A stretch of 64,000 nt of DNA from Hirudinaria manillensis (lineage: Eukaryota; Annelida; Clitellata; Hirudinida; Hirudinidae): contig CM067531.1 in NCBI GenBank assembly GCA_034509925.1, positions 4,087,501 to 4,151,500 of the forward strand. The letters run 5' to 3'. The notes under the pieces are model-generated. The model saw nothing but the letters and a program-made list of their open reading frames with translations, searched no databases and was not told the origin of the DNA. The first letter of the stretch is position 1; every line of letters begins with the position of its first letter. Of this stretch, positions 1-12,682 are shown in pieces. A program made the translations under genes and the position numbers.

Positions 1-12
1 TTCTTTTAAAAG

Positions 13-457
13 GACCAAATGGAAAAGACAGACTGCCGTCGGCTTGGAATTGTTGGCAGAAGCTGGAAATTACGCGGCGGTTCAACGGATGCTCCAAACC
101 AATCCCTACTGGGCCGCCTACGACCCGCAAACGGCAGGTTTCATCTCCAACATGGACGCCATCCTCATGCGACACCAACAGCAACAACAACAACAGCAGC
201 AACAACAGCAACAGGTCAACAACCACTCGCCCATCTCTTCGGTGTCTTCGTCGACACCCATCGTGTCAGGCTTTTCCAGTCATCACCAGTTGACGGCATC
301 GCAGCCCAACACCTCGCCGCACCTTCACCGTCACCACCCCATCATACCACGTCTCTTCGTCCAGGGTCTACCCACGCACCACCGACCACTACCCATCCAC
401 GCTTCCAGCAGGTTCGGACCGGGCGGCTCGGATTCCCCCAAAATGGCCATCGTATGA
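13..457 (+). CDS. BARHL: BarH-like homeobox protein, last exon (5' part outside window)
   Basis: The exon opens after an acceptor (AG at 11-12) with the end of a homeodomain, [20 protein letters not shown]. This is the highly conserved homeodomain tail plus the immediately following BarH signature known from BarH/BARHL transcription factors, which act in the nucleus in neural and sensory development. The phase requires the preceding exon to end in AG of an Arg codon, so an intron cuts the recognition helix region. After the signature the tail is not conserved: it holds a run of 13 glutamines encoded by mixed CAA/CAG (about 175-214), then Ser/His/Pro-rich sequence, and stops with TGA at 455-457. 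About 147 residues lie in the window. The helix 1-2 region is outside the window, so assignment rests on the last homeodomain residues and the BarH box. I am confident of the family but not of the paralogue. Confidence 0.9.
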
Positions 458-636
458 GAGTTGAGAACGTTCTAATTAATTACGTGCAGAAGAAGTTTCA
501 TTCCTTAAATTCCTTGAAATGTTTCCGAGCTTTCAAGATTCAAGATTATACGCTGCGTTAAGTACGATAGCAAAAATACTTCGGTGCTTAACTATTACTA
601 TGGGCGCCACCATTACTAAAATTATTATTATCATTG

Positions 637-640
<4 letters not shown>

Positions 641-712
<72 letters not shown>
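641..712. repeat. (ATT)n microsatellite
   Basis: Near-perfect run of about 24 ATT triplets, flanked by imperfect GTT/ATC triplets on both sides. It creates poly-Ile frames on both strands that are artefacts. Confidence 0.95.
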
Positions 713-838
713 CATTGTTGTTGTTATTATTATTATTCATTATTAACGCCGACGGCATTTAAATTCTTCTATAAGTTTACTTTTATTCATGTTAAACGAC
801 GAACTCGTGTAAAAAAAAGCTTGGCGAATTGAATTTGA

Positions 839-844
839 AATAAA
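839..844 (+). promoter_or_regulatory. Candidate polyadenylation signal of the BarH gene
   Basis: AATAAA lies about 380 bases after the BarH stop codon, the first canonical signal on this strand downstream of it. That would give a 3' UTR that includes the ATT repeat at 641-712. This is inferred from position only. Confidence 0.45.
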
Positions 845-3800
845 ATCTTAACACGTTGCACTGCTTATCATAATTTATTTAGCACTACACAAAGTACAGA
901 CGCAAAGTACACTCGTCATAATTCATTTGGCAACTTGGCACGACAGACAGACACAAATAAATAGTTGAAGACAAAAAAAAGAAGAGGAAGAAGAAGAAGG
1001 AAAAGAAGAAGGACAGCATTGAAAACGACAACAAATCATCTTTGGTCGGCACCTTTCCATCTCCTAATAAGAGATCAGAGGGACACACACCCCGGTCATT
1101 ATGCCCCCCCGCACAACTCTTTACATTCCTTAGGTGCAGTTCATTATTTCATTTCATTCACTCAATCATTCGTTGTTCTAGGCTTTTTTTTTATACCTTT
1201 AACAGATATTTCAGATAAATATTTTTTAACTCTTCTTATAATCTGCAAATCCGCAAATCTGCAAAGCAATCGCCCAGTCACTCGATTTACTCGCACGTCT
1301 ACCCAATCTACCCCGCTTTCTACCCATCCCAGTACAGCCATCCACTCACTCATCAAGTTAATAAGATTCCTTTCCTGCGGTCAAACACAGCAAATAGCCT
1401 GTTATTATGGACCTTCTGAAAACAGTTTGAAAGGAGAAAAACAAGCCGCAACGTACAATTAACTTTACTTGTCTTTTACGCCGAATGTAAAGATCTGCAA
1501 TCCAGAGGGAGTGAAATTAGGAGTGAAATTCACTCTTGGACATAATTCGTTCAATCATCAACCGGTGCATTGATGGATTGATTGATTGATTCTCACGTAA
1601 TTTCCCAAGAATGAATTTCAACGTTCAAAACCTAACAGATTGATTGATTGACTGTGTTAACCAGGATGAATCTGGAGAATCAACCCGCTCGACACCACAT
1701 CACTGATGAAGGGCCACTCACTCACTCATTCACTCACTCACTCACAACGGCACAAGGGAGCATGTCCGAGAGCGCTTTCAGGCTTTTACGATATACAATC
1801 CATTTCCGGCGTTGAAAAATTGCGTTGACTGCAGCGCTGGTGGCGACAGTTTTCGGAAGTTTCATTATTTGGCGCGTTTTGACTCGGCCTGTTTGGCGTG
1901 TAATGCCGCTTAATTACAAGCTTTTTAAGCATCGGCACGTCATGGCCGGGACATGCAAGAGTTCCAGAGAATGGAGAATACGTTCATTCAGTTCATCTGG
2001 AATTGTATTGCAAGTGAATCGAGGATGGATGTGTTATCCCTTGCTGTCATCCTTCAAAACTCCGAGGATGAAGAGCTGCTCGTTTCGGCTGTAAATCGTG
2101 CCGGAGTTTCGTGATTGCCTTTCCCCACCTCCAGAAAAAAAACCGCGCCACTCTGAAACCAGAGGTGTGTGCCACGTTTGGATCGAAGATCGTGAATTGC
2201 AAGACCACATAGACTGACAATCACGGGTCTATTATGCACCATTGTGTTGTAATTAATTGCTTGTCGCCAGATCGATAGGTCCAACAAAGCCTTAACAAGC
2301 CTAATTCATACACAAAATGAGGAAAAACAAAGCTATAACGAGCTGAGGTAATCAATACTACCAGTAATCGATGGCATTTGTTCATGTCAGTTTTCCACGT
2401 ATTTCGAAGCCGACACGCGTTCGCCTCTTTCCGTCCTTTCGTGAGCGTCCGCACTTCCCTCGGCCCCGCCAAAGCGTCAGAGACACGTAAGAATGGAGGT
2501 CCTGCTTCCATTCTTTTGTTCCACTCGAGTCGGAAAAGTTGGATCGGCGTTTGTCAAGAATGGCGCCCGATTGTTACGTGATAAGAGACTAAATAGGTCC
2601 CTCCCATAATGCTCACTTCCGGCCTTAACATCGACCGGGCACATTGATTGCCTATTAGAAATCAGTTATCGATGGAGGCTGCCGCTAGGATCTCATGTGA
2701 CAATTCTAAGGTGTTTCCTCTCTTTTAGGATGTATGCATGTTCTCCTGTCCATAAAATCCTAGCACGCTCTCGACATGCTACGGAATATGTGATTTAAAA
2801 AAAAAAAACTTACGCTAATCATCATCATTATCATCATCATCATTATCATTACCTGAATAATTGATTAGCGTTTGCGTTAATTACTTTACAACGTCATCGC
2901 TTTGTAGAATTGGGATTCATTACAAACCACCCCTTCCATCTTTTGCATTAAGTCAGGCAAACACACGAAAACGTATGTTAGGAAAAAAGGTAGCTCCACG
3001 CTTCAATGACGAAGCATTAGTGGCGGATGTTGTGGTTAGATCATGCGTGAACATGAGTCCTTCGCTTGGATGGACAAATGCAACCATCATCTCCACTGTA
3101 TCCACTACACGAATCATCATGACCATCGCCGTACGTCATCAAAGCATAAGAAAACTTTCCCGGATGACGACAACAACAATCCGTGGCTCCAGAAATTTGA
3201 ATCCGACAAATTTTAGCGGTAAATTATCACCTCTAATATAACCTCCGCGTTGAGGGTGCATGGATTATGTTAATGAGTTCGGGCCAGCACTGCAAGCGGC
3301 GGAGTAGTTTCAACTCAGGTGCGGAAATTGGTGTGCAGTCATGCATGTCTGCATGTCAGATGCTTCTGTTGTGGATGATCGCGCGCTTGGTCCAGGGCTA
3401 AATATTCCTTTAATTTCCTCTTCCGTATCGGGTCGCAAAATAAAAACATCAACAAAAATACCAAGTCGTGTTTAAAAGTGAATCTAAACTTCAGTCGACT
3501 AATTGACTTTTTCTCGTGAGGTTTTTAGTGACGGCGGCGACGATGATAATAGTTACCGGCATAATGATGACGATGACGATTATGATGGCGATAATGAAGA
3601 GTAGGATGCTGTTTGTCGTGCGCCGGTCTTTGCTCAAAAACAAAATTTTTTTTTGTTTGCATCGAGTCGATAAGTGATAAGTAAGGCCGGAAGTGTAATC
3701 ATCAACACTGCATCAAACTAAGAGCATGCACCCCGACACTCAATAGCATAGCACAATGCTCCCACTTTTCGCCGTTTGAAACGAGCTTAAATGCGTTTAA

Positions 3801-6096
3801 TTAACGTTTATCGTTAGTTTTTTTTGTGCCCGATTGAATGCAGCCTCATCCCGAAACGAGGTGGAGCCATTTTTTTTTGTGTCGACGATGCGCTCAGAAC
3901 GGCGTCGTTTTCTTTCCTCCCTGACGATGGAAAATTGGAATAATGGCCGACCTATCACGACTGAGGACTATTTATTTGTCAGTCTCAATTACAGATCATA
4001 AGGAGTATAATTTCCACTTGCCTGCTCGCGTGAGGAAACCTAAAATGTCCATTTGCTCAGCGTAATTTCTGGGCATTCACGGCCCTCCGTTCCTGCCTCA
4101 AATTTGGGGTTGTTCGAATGATTGCCCGCCAATCCAACCGGTATTTAGGGCTGTGTTTTAAGCATGCAAGTTTCTGCTTCAATTCTGGTTACCTCTATTT
4201 AGCGAGCGGAGTGATGCTTTTATTTAGTGATGATGTTCATGGTCTTAGGTATCCGCGAGACCAGAAGGTTCATTGAATTTTTCTTCTCGAAGCCTGCAAT
4301 TGAAAATGCAACGCGTTGGGTGATGGATTGAAAAGATCACTTTTCAATTGCGCAAACCAACCAATGATTTGTCTTCAAGCGTCTTGAAGATTGTTGCTGA
4401 ACGATAATTGAGGAAGTGATGAAAGGAGGTGTCCGTGGAACATGGTCATCGTCGTCGTCATCATCGTCGACCTTTTTTTTTATCGGTGAGAAGGTGATGG
4501 AGATCCATGTAAGAGACTTGCTTCTCAAACTACTGGATTGCAACATAATATCTTATTCCTCCAACTTCCCTCTGAAATTCATCCATCCATCCATCCATCC
4601 GCCCATTCATTCATTCGTTCGTCCGTCCATTCCGCACGCTTCTAATTCCATCTCGCATATACTTAAAAGTCCATTAACGTGGCATTTGCATTCAACTTCT
4701 TGCTAACAATTCAAATGAGTCTAAAGACTTGCATTATTAACAAGTCACTGACGCTACTCCTCGAGACTTCCGAGCATGTTCCTGGCGTCACCTTTTTTTA
4801 AGAGTCAATCTAAGAACGGAAACAGCTTCCAAAGCGCCATCCTTTGAATAGCTTTTTTTTTAATGAACCTCCCTAGCGACCGTGGAGTAAAACTGATTAG
4901 GCATGCCTACTTAGGAGGCCTCGGCTGGATTACAACGTCCGTTGGGCTGGTGTCTCCTCTGAAAGCATCCTTCCTGGACGCAGGAACAGTCGTCATCGTC
5001 ACGCATCAGCGGTTCTTGCCTCGCTCGACACAAAGTCGACGAGACGTGAGAAAATGAGATTTAGACGAGCAACTGTCCTACTTTTAAAGCGCTCCAATCT
5101 TTAAATCTTTGAGGTGACGTTTATAAAAAATAAATAAATAAACCTAATAATAAGCATTCTTGATAAATGAGACTAAAATCAGAACAATAAGGTGAATAAT
5201 TCCAGAATGAAAGACAAGAAGAAAGAAGGAATAAAAGCAAGCAGTAAATAACGATGACGGTGGTCCTTTCATTTGCAATCAGTTCCAATCTCCCGAGTTG
5301 GTAATTGTCTCAAAGGGAGGAAAAATTGCTTTAGCGCTTTTAAAGAAGGAGAACAAACAAGCCGCGTGCATTCGTTAATACGCCGCGGCTGACCCGGATT
5401 GGCTCGACTGGCCGTGTCCGTGGCCATCCACCGGTTCACCGTGGCTCCACACTACCCCCTGGTCCTACTATCTTCCCTCCCATTCCATCTGCTAGGGATA
5501 CACGGAAGAATGCTTGAAAGAGTGGAACATAATTCACTTTGAAAAGCAAACCTCATGAATTATGAATGCATCACTCTTCTTTCTATAGGAAATATTTCAT
5601 TCCTCATCCCATACAGAATTGTTTCGTAAATTTTTTTCTTGGAAACTTGAAACTGTTTATGGCAATTTACAGTTTTTGAATTGAAATTAAACTGGTTTTA
5701 GACGAAATTTGATTATTTTAAATATAAATAAAGAAATTTGTTATTGTTTTATTTCGAAATAATTTAGAATCATTTGTAAAATATTACTTGCATGTTATTG
5801 TATAACAATTTGTAAAATTTCACTTGACTCGCCAGGTCTCTGAAATCATTAGCCAGAAGTGTTTGTGAATGCCTTTTTTTCTAACAATTTCCATGTTGAC
5901 CGCTTAAATCTTAACATAATACAAATAAATAAATAATAATTAAAATAATTAAATAATTTTAAAATGTAAAAAATTAGTCTAGGTAGGACTAGGGTAGGGT
6001 CTGGGCTTGGTTAAGCATCAAAGAACGCCGATAATGAGTTGTCTTTTGTTTGCCACTTCTCCAACATCGAAAGTGATCAGTGATGACCACGTATTG

Positions 6097-6294
6097 CATT
6101 TTCCATTTATTTATTCATTCATTTATTCATTTATTTATTCATTTATTCATTTATTCATTTATTCATTTATTCATTTATTCATTTATTCATTTATTCATTT
6201 ATTCATTTATTCATTTATTCATTTATTCATTTATTCATTTATTCATTTATTCATTTATTCATTTATTCATTTATTCATTTATTCATTTATTCAT

Positions 6295-6333
<39 letters not shown>

Positions 6334-6375
6334 TTCATTTATTTATTAATTAATTAATTTATTTATTTATTTATC
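6097..6375. repeat. Period-8 tandem array (ATTTATTC) passing into (TTTA)n
   Basis: From about 6105 to 6300 the unit ATTTATTC repeats with almost no variation, roughly 24 copies. It then changes to a pure TTTA run (about 6297-6333) and to TTAA/TTTA remnants up to 6375. The unit is a TTTA dimer with one T-to-C change, which suggests that a point-mutated tetramer pair was amplified. The array is open in several frames and gives meaningless Phe/Ile/Tyr/His-rich translations. Confidence 0.95.
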
Positions 6376-8980
6376 CATTTATTTAATCAATGGACTTTCA
6401 TCCGCTAACAACTTATGTACCAATTTTACCATCAGGGGTTAACGAAAAACATCAACTTTAGCGATTTTAATAATTCATTTTAATAAATTATTTCAATAAT
6501 CCCTTTTCAAGTAATTCTAATAAATTATTCCAATAATACTTTTTCAAGTCAAGTATGGCTGCTATGTATCTTTAGAGTCAATTATCTTTAGAAATAGTAT
6601 GCTCTCCACAATAATCATCATCATCATCACCATCACGAATACATTTTGTCTGCAAACACAAATGCAAAGTTAAACAGTGAAAGTATTTTATTAAACAGTA
6701 AAATGCTTTAAAGGCAAATTGTGTTTATTGAATTTATTAACTTTAAATAAAAATTATGCTCCTTAATTTTAGCAGCGTTTTATTGATTTATATTATATAA
6801 TATATTATATATTTTATATTAGGTTTATTTATTATATGATTTATAAATTAAATAATTAAATATTAATTAAACAAATAAATAATAAATATATAATTGATTA
6901 AATAATTAAATGGTTAATGTGGCATTCCTTAAGTCGTCTATTCATTGTTTATGAACATTGTGACATACCTTTTGACCCTTTGCTTCGATAGAAATAGATT
7001 AAATAATTAAATAAATAAATATAAACACAATTCTCTAAGAATAGCAATTAACATTTATTCTTGGTAATAATATTATTAATAGTAACAGTCCCACGAAATT
7101 TCCAAAAGGAAGTAATGTCTTCTAAGTACGTCATGCACATAGTTGAAATAGTAGAGGAGTGCAGAATGTGATAATAAGTGCCAAGATAATAATAGCAAAT
7201 AAAAATAATAAATAGCATTTATTAATAAGTATAATAATAACGTAATAGGTTGAGCACTTGCTGAACTACTTTAAGGAAATACGTGTAAAGATACGCGATA
7301 CGTTATAACGTAGATGCTTTCGTTTCAGTTTGTTCCAGCCGTGGGGCGAACCAACCCCCCGTCAATATGATGACCTTTTTATGCTTTTCATCGGTAATAA
7401 GGGCTTGGGGTCAACTGTCATTCAGGGAGAGGAGAGGCATGGTCATGGACCTCTGGATAGTAACGTGTTACCAAAAACATGGAATGTTTTACACAAGGTT
7501 TATGTGGATCATGTCTCGTAAAGCTTATACATAACACGTTACTATTCATACGTCCATCGCAATCACATTCAATTAAGGCTGAAGTATCTCCTTCATTCTT
7601 GCAAAAGAGAACAATTACACCCCACCCAAATTAGGTCCTTCTTCCTCTACTTCTGTCCTTGTCTCGATAAATTCATGTTATTTTTACAACAAATCATAAA
7701 ATTTAATATTAATGGAATCAATAAATAATCAATAAATAAACAGTTAATTAGGAAACTGACCGGAAATTCTTGTAGTGAATTGAGCCTTAAAATTAACGTG
7801 AAGTTTTTAATTTCCAAATAAAAGGACTTTTTTAAAATAAAATTTTCACCTTAAATATTAAATATAATTGGTAATAGATGTATTTATTATAACAATATAT
7901 TTATAGGTCAACAACGCTTGTTTATAGCTATTTATAGAGGAGGATATCAATTACTGGAATAATAAAGTTCGGCAATCAATCAGGTATCAATTATTCTTTC
8001 GCCTTGAAGACAAGTTCTGTAGCTCGTTCGAAGTGGCACAATGCTCAAAATGAGGCTTACATCTTTATATTCACGGTTACGAATATTACTGGAGATATTC
8101 CGTGAAGTTATTTGTCGGAATGTTTACAGTTTATAATGTTGAATTTATTAATTTATTTGTCTTAAGACAACCAAAACGCAATGAATGAAATGAAACGCAA
8201 GGCTAGCTTGGAAGCACGTAACGATGACGGGAGAACTAAGCAGCGTTACAATTTGTTAAAGTATTGGGAGTCTCGTAGTTGTAAACTTAACTCTATTTTG
8301 ATTGACAGATTCGAGACTATTTGTGTGGGTGTGTGTGTGTCGAGAGTTGAACAGAAGATGAAGTTAATTGTGGGCGCTTAAAAGAAAGGACTTAATTATG
8401 GCTCTGATATTAGTTGAGAAATAAAAAAAAAGTGCAACATTAAATACCATTGCTTCGCATTTTAAATGTTCTGTTTTCGTCACGACCTATTAAATGCTAC
8501 TTGAATGGCTTCAAGGAGGACAAATAATTTTCTTTGAAGTGGCAGCTGCCTCCTTTCCGCACTCTGCTTACTGGTCATTGGAATGAATGGTGAACATCAC
8601 AGGACATTTGAAGTTTCGTTTAGTCATTTGATTACAAACGATCTTCGACGATGGTTGAACTTTTGGGAAACTTTGTCAATCAAAGGAGATGCTATTAATA
8701 GTATCGTCTGAGTCAGTGAAACTTTAGCGAATTTCAGAAACAGGAGGTGATGCGACATCGGTCTTATAACCGAACGGACGTGTTGACACTCATGTCTGTT
8801 AAAGAGAACAATTATCCAATTATCGTCTTCAGCTATTAACGTCCCCACAAAAGTCGAACCGTTCGCATTCTCTCGCGACATGACCGCAAACCTGCGAAAT
8901 AGTTTTAGGCGGGACTTTCTTTACTATCAATCGACATAAAGACTGAACATTTAAGGTAAATATTGTTACATTTCCTCAAA

Positions 8981-11474
8981 ATGAGTTCCATGGAAATACT
9001 AGCTCCACAAGAAAAGCGGAAATCTTGGATCAAGAGGATGTTTAAATCAAAGAAGAACAAACAAAAGCAAAACCAGAAAGTTCCGACGACGACTCAGAAA
9101 AGATTCAGAATAAAAAAATCTTTAGAGACGGCTATAAGCGAAAGAAATCCTCAGAAAGCTGAAGAAATTCTGTTCCGATTCTTCGACGTACTCCAGCCGG
9201 AAGATATGATGGATCTGGTCATCAAAAGCATCATCGCCGACGAGTCAGAATGCACTTCCTTTCCAGGTTCGTTTTCCTCAGAGTATTTCTCTCAAACTCT
9301 CCTGCACACGATCATAAAGTGTACAAAACAGTCTCAACTTTTCGAAAACAAGGACTGGTCGCCGATACACGTGGCCGTTAAACTGAAGAGAGCGGGCGCA
9401 ACGACGTACCTGCTCGAACGCCAACCTTTGGACGTCAATCTACCCACAAAGTCCGACTTGAGACCTCCTCTTCATCTGGCAGTATTCGGCGGATCAGAGT
9501 TTATGGTGAGGTTACTCATTGAACATGGAGCCGATTTGAACTCTAGGGATATTTATGGCAACACTGCTCTACACGTGGCAGTCCAGGTGGATTCTGATCC
9601 AATCGTGGAACTGCTCCTTAATGAAAGCGGGAAATCCAATGACCAGCGTTCTTACGTCAACACTGGAAACAACGACGGATGGACTCCACTCCATCTGGCC
9701 GCCCATCGAGGGAACACCTCTACGTGTCAGATTCTTTTGCAACACGGTGCTTACGTCGACTGCAGAACTAAAAGCGGTAAAACCCCTCTGCACTGGGCAT
9801 CCATAAAGAGTCACAGAGAAATAGTCGCACTTCTTACGGAACACGCGGCCGACTTGGAGGCAACGGATAGAAACGAGCGAATGCCTTTCCAATATGCCAC
9901 GTCGAAGGTCATCAAAAGAATCATTGACGTCAGCGAAAGCAGACGGAGTTCAAAGAGCGGTTCCCTACGGAAAGTTTCCATCAGGATTGATCCACGCTCG
10001 AGGAATTATTGGCAGGTTTCCAAAGCCCACGAACGAACGCAAGATTGCGAGAAATCAGTCCAAAGCGACATAATGCCAATGAATTCTCGCGAGAAGAGAT
10101 CCGATGTAGAGATGAATCCGAGATCAGCCACCTTAATCAACTCGTTCATTTCCAGCATCGATGTTCATCAGTTACCTCATGGCATGAGATCCAACTTGAG
10201 CGAGCCCGATTTAAGTTACAAGCATCAAATCCGTTTTTCGCCAACTTCGAAAATCTTGCAAGTGCCCGTAAGTCCTACGAGCAGTCTTTCTAGTTTCAGA
10301 TCTTTGGGCAACTCGAGTAAAGCTTCAGAATTTTACAACCAACACGTGAAGAAACAACCCTTTCTCCACGGCGAAAGCGGTATTTTTGAACAATCCATTC
10401 GAGACGACGAAAGTTATTCTACCGTCAACAAAAGTCCACTGAGCGACTGCCAAACGTCTTCCTACAGAAACTTTCCTTCGGTGACTTTTGCAGAATTAAC
10501 GACCCTCTACGAGCAGATAAAATCAAGAGAGAAGCGAAAATTGATCCCTAGTGTCAACCCGTATTTTTGCCTTAACAATCGCCTCCTTGAACTCTACACC
10601 GGAGAAGCTATCAACTTCATCAAAAATCCCGGAACAGCTTGGCTTTCCGTCTGCCAAAAATATTCTGATGAAAACGAAGCGATGATGTTTTTCGTCGGAA
10701 AAATGACAGCCTTTTTCCAAGATGAGCACAAGGACAGGTTGTCCCTTTATTATCCAATTAACTAATTATTAAATGATCAATTTATGAATTGTAGTTAACT
10801 ATAATTTCGGAATTTCTGCAAGAAAAGGGGCATTGGTAAAAAAAAATTTTGGAAAATTTCTGCTTCCAGGCATTTCGTGACTCGCGTTTTACCTTTCAGG
10901 TGTCTGTGTCAGAGATGCGTGGAACAACTGATGCTCTTGATCAGCGTTTTCCTCTTCCAAGCAACCTACTTCCAGAGTCGAATCCTTAGCACTCCGATTA
11001 AAAGAATGTCGAATATATTTACGTCAATGTTCCCTGGATTTTCGAAAAGAGCAGCTTATGAGAAATTCTCTGAAAAGCTTTCAAACTTGTGCTCCCTCAA
11101 AAGAAAAGGTTAATTTTGGTAATTTTTTTAGTGGTTGTTTTATCCTGGTTATTTTATGATATTCTTTCCATTAAATTTACTTTCCTATTGATTACAATAG
11201 GTCTTAAATGTTTTCAGATAATTCTACTCTTGCCTTCTTGCTGGAAAAGATTGAGGAAAATAAAGACCGATTGAGCAGTGCCGTAGGAAATATGGCTCAA
11301 CACATTAAGTCCTTTGTTCCACCCGATGTTTGTCCAAAGACTCATTTGATACCCGCCGTGCATCCGCTATCTGGATTGGAATTCTACGAACAGCTGAGTT
11401 CGAATCAGCTGGTGGATCTCATAGCAACCATAATTGAAAATGACCACGAATGGATTTTGAATTCTCTTCTGTAA
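8981..11474 (+). CDS. Ankyrin-repeat protein, three exons (about 740 aa)
   Basis: Exons 8981-10737, 10900-11108 and 11218-11474 join in frame (donor phases 2 and 1 match the acceptors) to 741 codons with stop. The start is the ATG in AAAATGAG; no in-frame ATG lies upstream. Residues 1-45 are very basic (a WIKRMFKSKK stretch). Residues about 124-310 hold five to six ankyrin repeats, for example a PPLHLAVFGG repeat, GADLNSRDIYGNTALHVAV and DGWTPLHLAAHRGN. A Ser-rich linker follows. The C-terminal 250 residues are folded-looking and carry the partly repeated phrases IPSVNPYFCLNNRLLELYTG (exon 1) and IPAVHPLSGLEFYEQLS (exon 3), plus a hydrophobic stretch at the start of exon 2. The ankyrin block resembles I-kappa-B/BCL3-type repeats in style, but I do not recognise an orthologue. 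It is a binding scaffold by inference; no catalytic motif is visible. Confidence 0.75.
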
Positions 11475-12682
11475 TAACATGCCGTCCTTTCTTGTTGTTT
11501 TTAGCTTGTAAAATTGGAGTTAGATGTGAATTTGCTTACGTCACTTTCAATGTATTTCGTAATTGCCCTTTAGTCCTGCATCGCGCCTGTCACAAATTGC
11601 ACCATGTTTGCATTATTCTTGGAAATCAACCAGTGAATTGTTACGCTTAACTGCGAATATCGGAATTTTTATGACATTATAAACAAGTTTCTTTTTGCAA
11701 TGGACAAGTTTAACAACGAGCGTCAGAACTTGACTCGATTCGTACATATTAACTATTTATTTTGTTTTACATTTAATTGCGCTATTTATTTGCTGTTGGG
11801 ATGTATTGGAATTCCGATTGTTTTAACGTTCACCGTTGTTGAAATTATTGCTGCGATCAAACTAGTCATCTGTTTTGGTATCACGATCCAATTGAGATTT
11901 CCGTTGGAGGATGTGCGCATTTTTGTTGCTTTTCTTTACAATCAAGAATTTGCAAAAGTCAACTTTTACTGGAGTACTTAAAAGCAATAAACATTTCCCA
12001 CCGTGTATTATCGCATTTAGCATGTTAAAAATATTTTTATGAAAATTTTGTCAGCCTAGAAGAGAACAACGAAGTCGCAATAGTAGGAAAATGGAGGACA
12101 TGTCAGAAAAAAACGGTATTGGAATTAGATTGATAATCATTGAGGCATGGTCATTGATCAATTGAGTCAGAAGACACGATACGATCTAGTATCATCTTAA
12201 AAATTAAAATAGATGGAAAGGGTGAAGAAATAGGAAATAATAGAAATTTGAAAAGTGGTGCATATAGCCCAGCTCTCCCTTATGTCGTCCACGAATTTTG
12301 GAATGCTTGGTATTAATTGCGTACTATTCATTTGTGTTGATGGTATAATTTACGTGCCAGATAAAGACAGTTACGAATAAATATGTTCAGATGAACTTAT
12401 TCATCTTATTCATAAAGTACAGGTCGTACGTTAATTATTAATGCAATGAATTATAACATTTCGGAAAACAAGTTCTTCTTACAAACTAGTAACTCATAAA
12501 AAGTAATTCATAACGTGTTTCTTTTAATTTATTTATAATTTTTTTTCTGACAATAGCGACTTTAGTTAAAGTTAGAGGTAATTTTTAAGCACTGTTTCTA
12601 TAATCGAGATCACAATAGTAAGGGCTTTTCAAGCGTGTGTTTTGTATGGAAGGGAAATAAGTAAACACTAACAATCCTCAGC
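11475..12682 (+). other. 3' UTR of the ankyrin gene and intergenic DNA
   Basis: A canonical AATAAA at 11986-11991 probably ends the ankyrin-gene transcript, giving a 3' UTR of about 520 bases. Inside it an open frame at 11700-11981 would code for a 93-residue hydrophobic peptide with two possible membrane spans. It has no family resemblance and sits inside the probable UTR, so I do not call it a gene. From 12000 to 12682 I see only AT-rich sequence leading into the first exon of the next gene. Confidence 0.5.
11986..11991 (+). promoter_or_regulatory. Candidate polyadenylation signal, ankyrin gene
   Basis: AATAAA 512 bases after the ankyrin-gene stop codon, in the same orientation and before the next gene on this strand. 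Confidence 0.5.

Larger units (their letters stand above)
458..8980. other. Gene-poor interval downstream of BarH
   Basis: About 8.5 kb in which I see no exon with family resemblance or with consistent splice-bounded reading frames. The first 400 bases are probably BarH 3' UTR. The rest is AT-rich intergenic DNA with simple repeats: ATT at 641-712, a purine-only run near 969-1014, GATT and CTCA repeats near 1572-1590 and 1721-1745, ATC repeats near 2817-2850, CATC/ATTC repeats near 4578-4625 and the long period-8 array at 6097-6375. Open frames of 60-165 codons occur but have compositions expected of repeats or random AT-rich sequence. It may hold distal enhancers of BarH, which cannot be judged from one sequence. 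Confidence 0.6.

Noticed and set aside
519-746. Open frames of poly-isoleucine on both strands
   Set aside because: They are the ATT microsatellite read in frame; no protein composition outside the repeat.
965-1462. 165-codon open frame starting with a Lys/Arg-rich run
   Set aside because: It starts in a purine-only tract and continues through low-complexity sequence with no family resemblance or splice-bounded structure.
6007-6357. Long open frames rich in Phe, Ile, His and Tyr
   Set aside because: Produced entirely by the period-8 repeat, open in more than one frame.
11700-11981. 93-codon hydrophobic frame
   Set aside because: Lies in the probable 3' UTR of the ankyrin gene, upstream of its polyadenylation signal; AT-rich UTRs give hydrophobic translations by chance.
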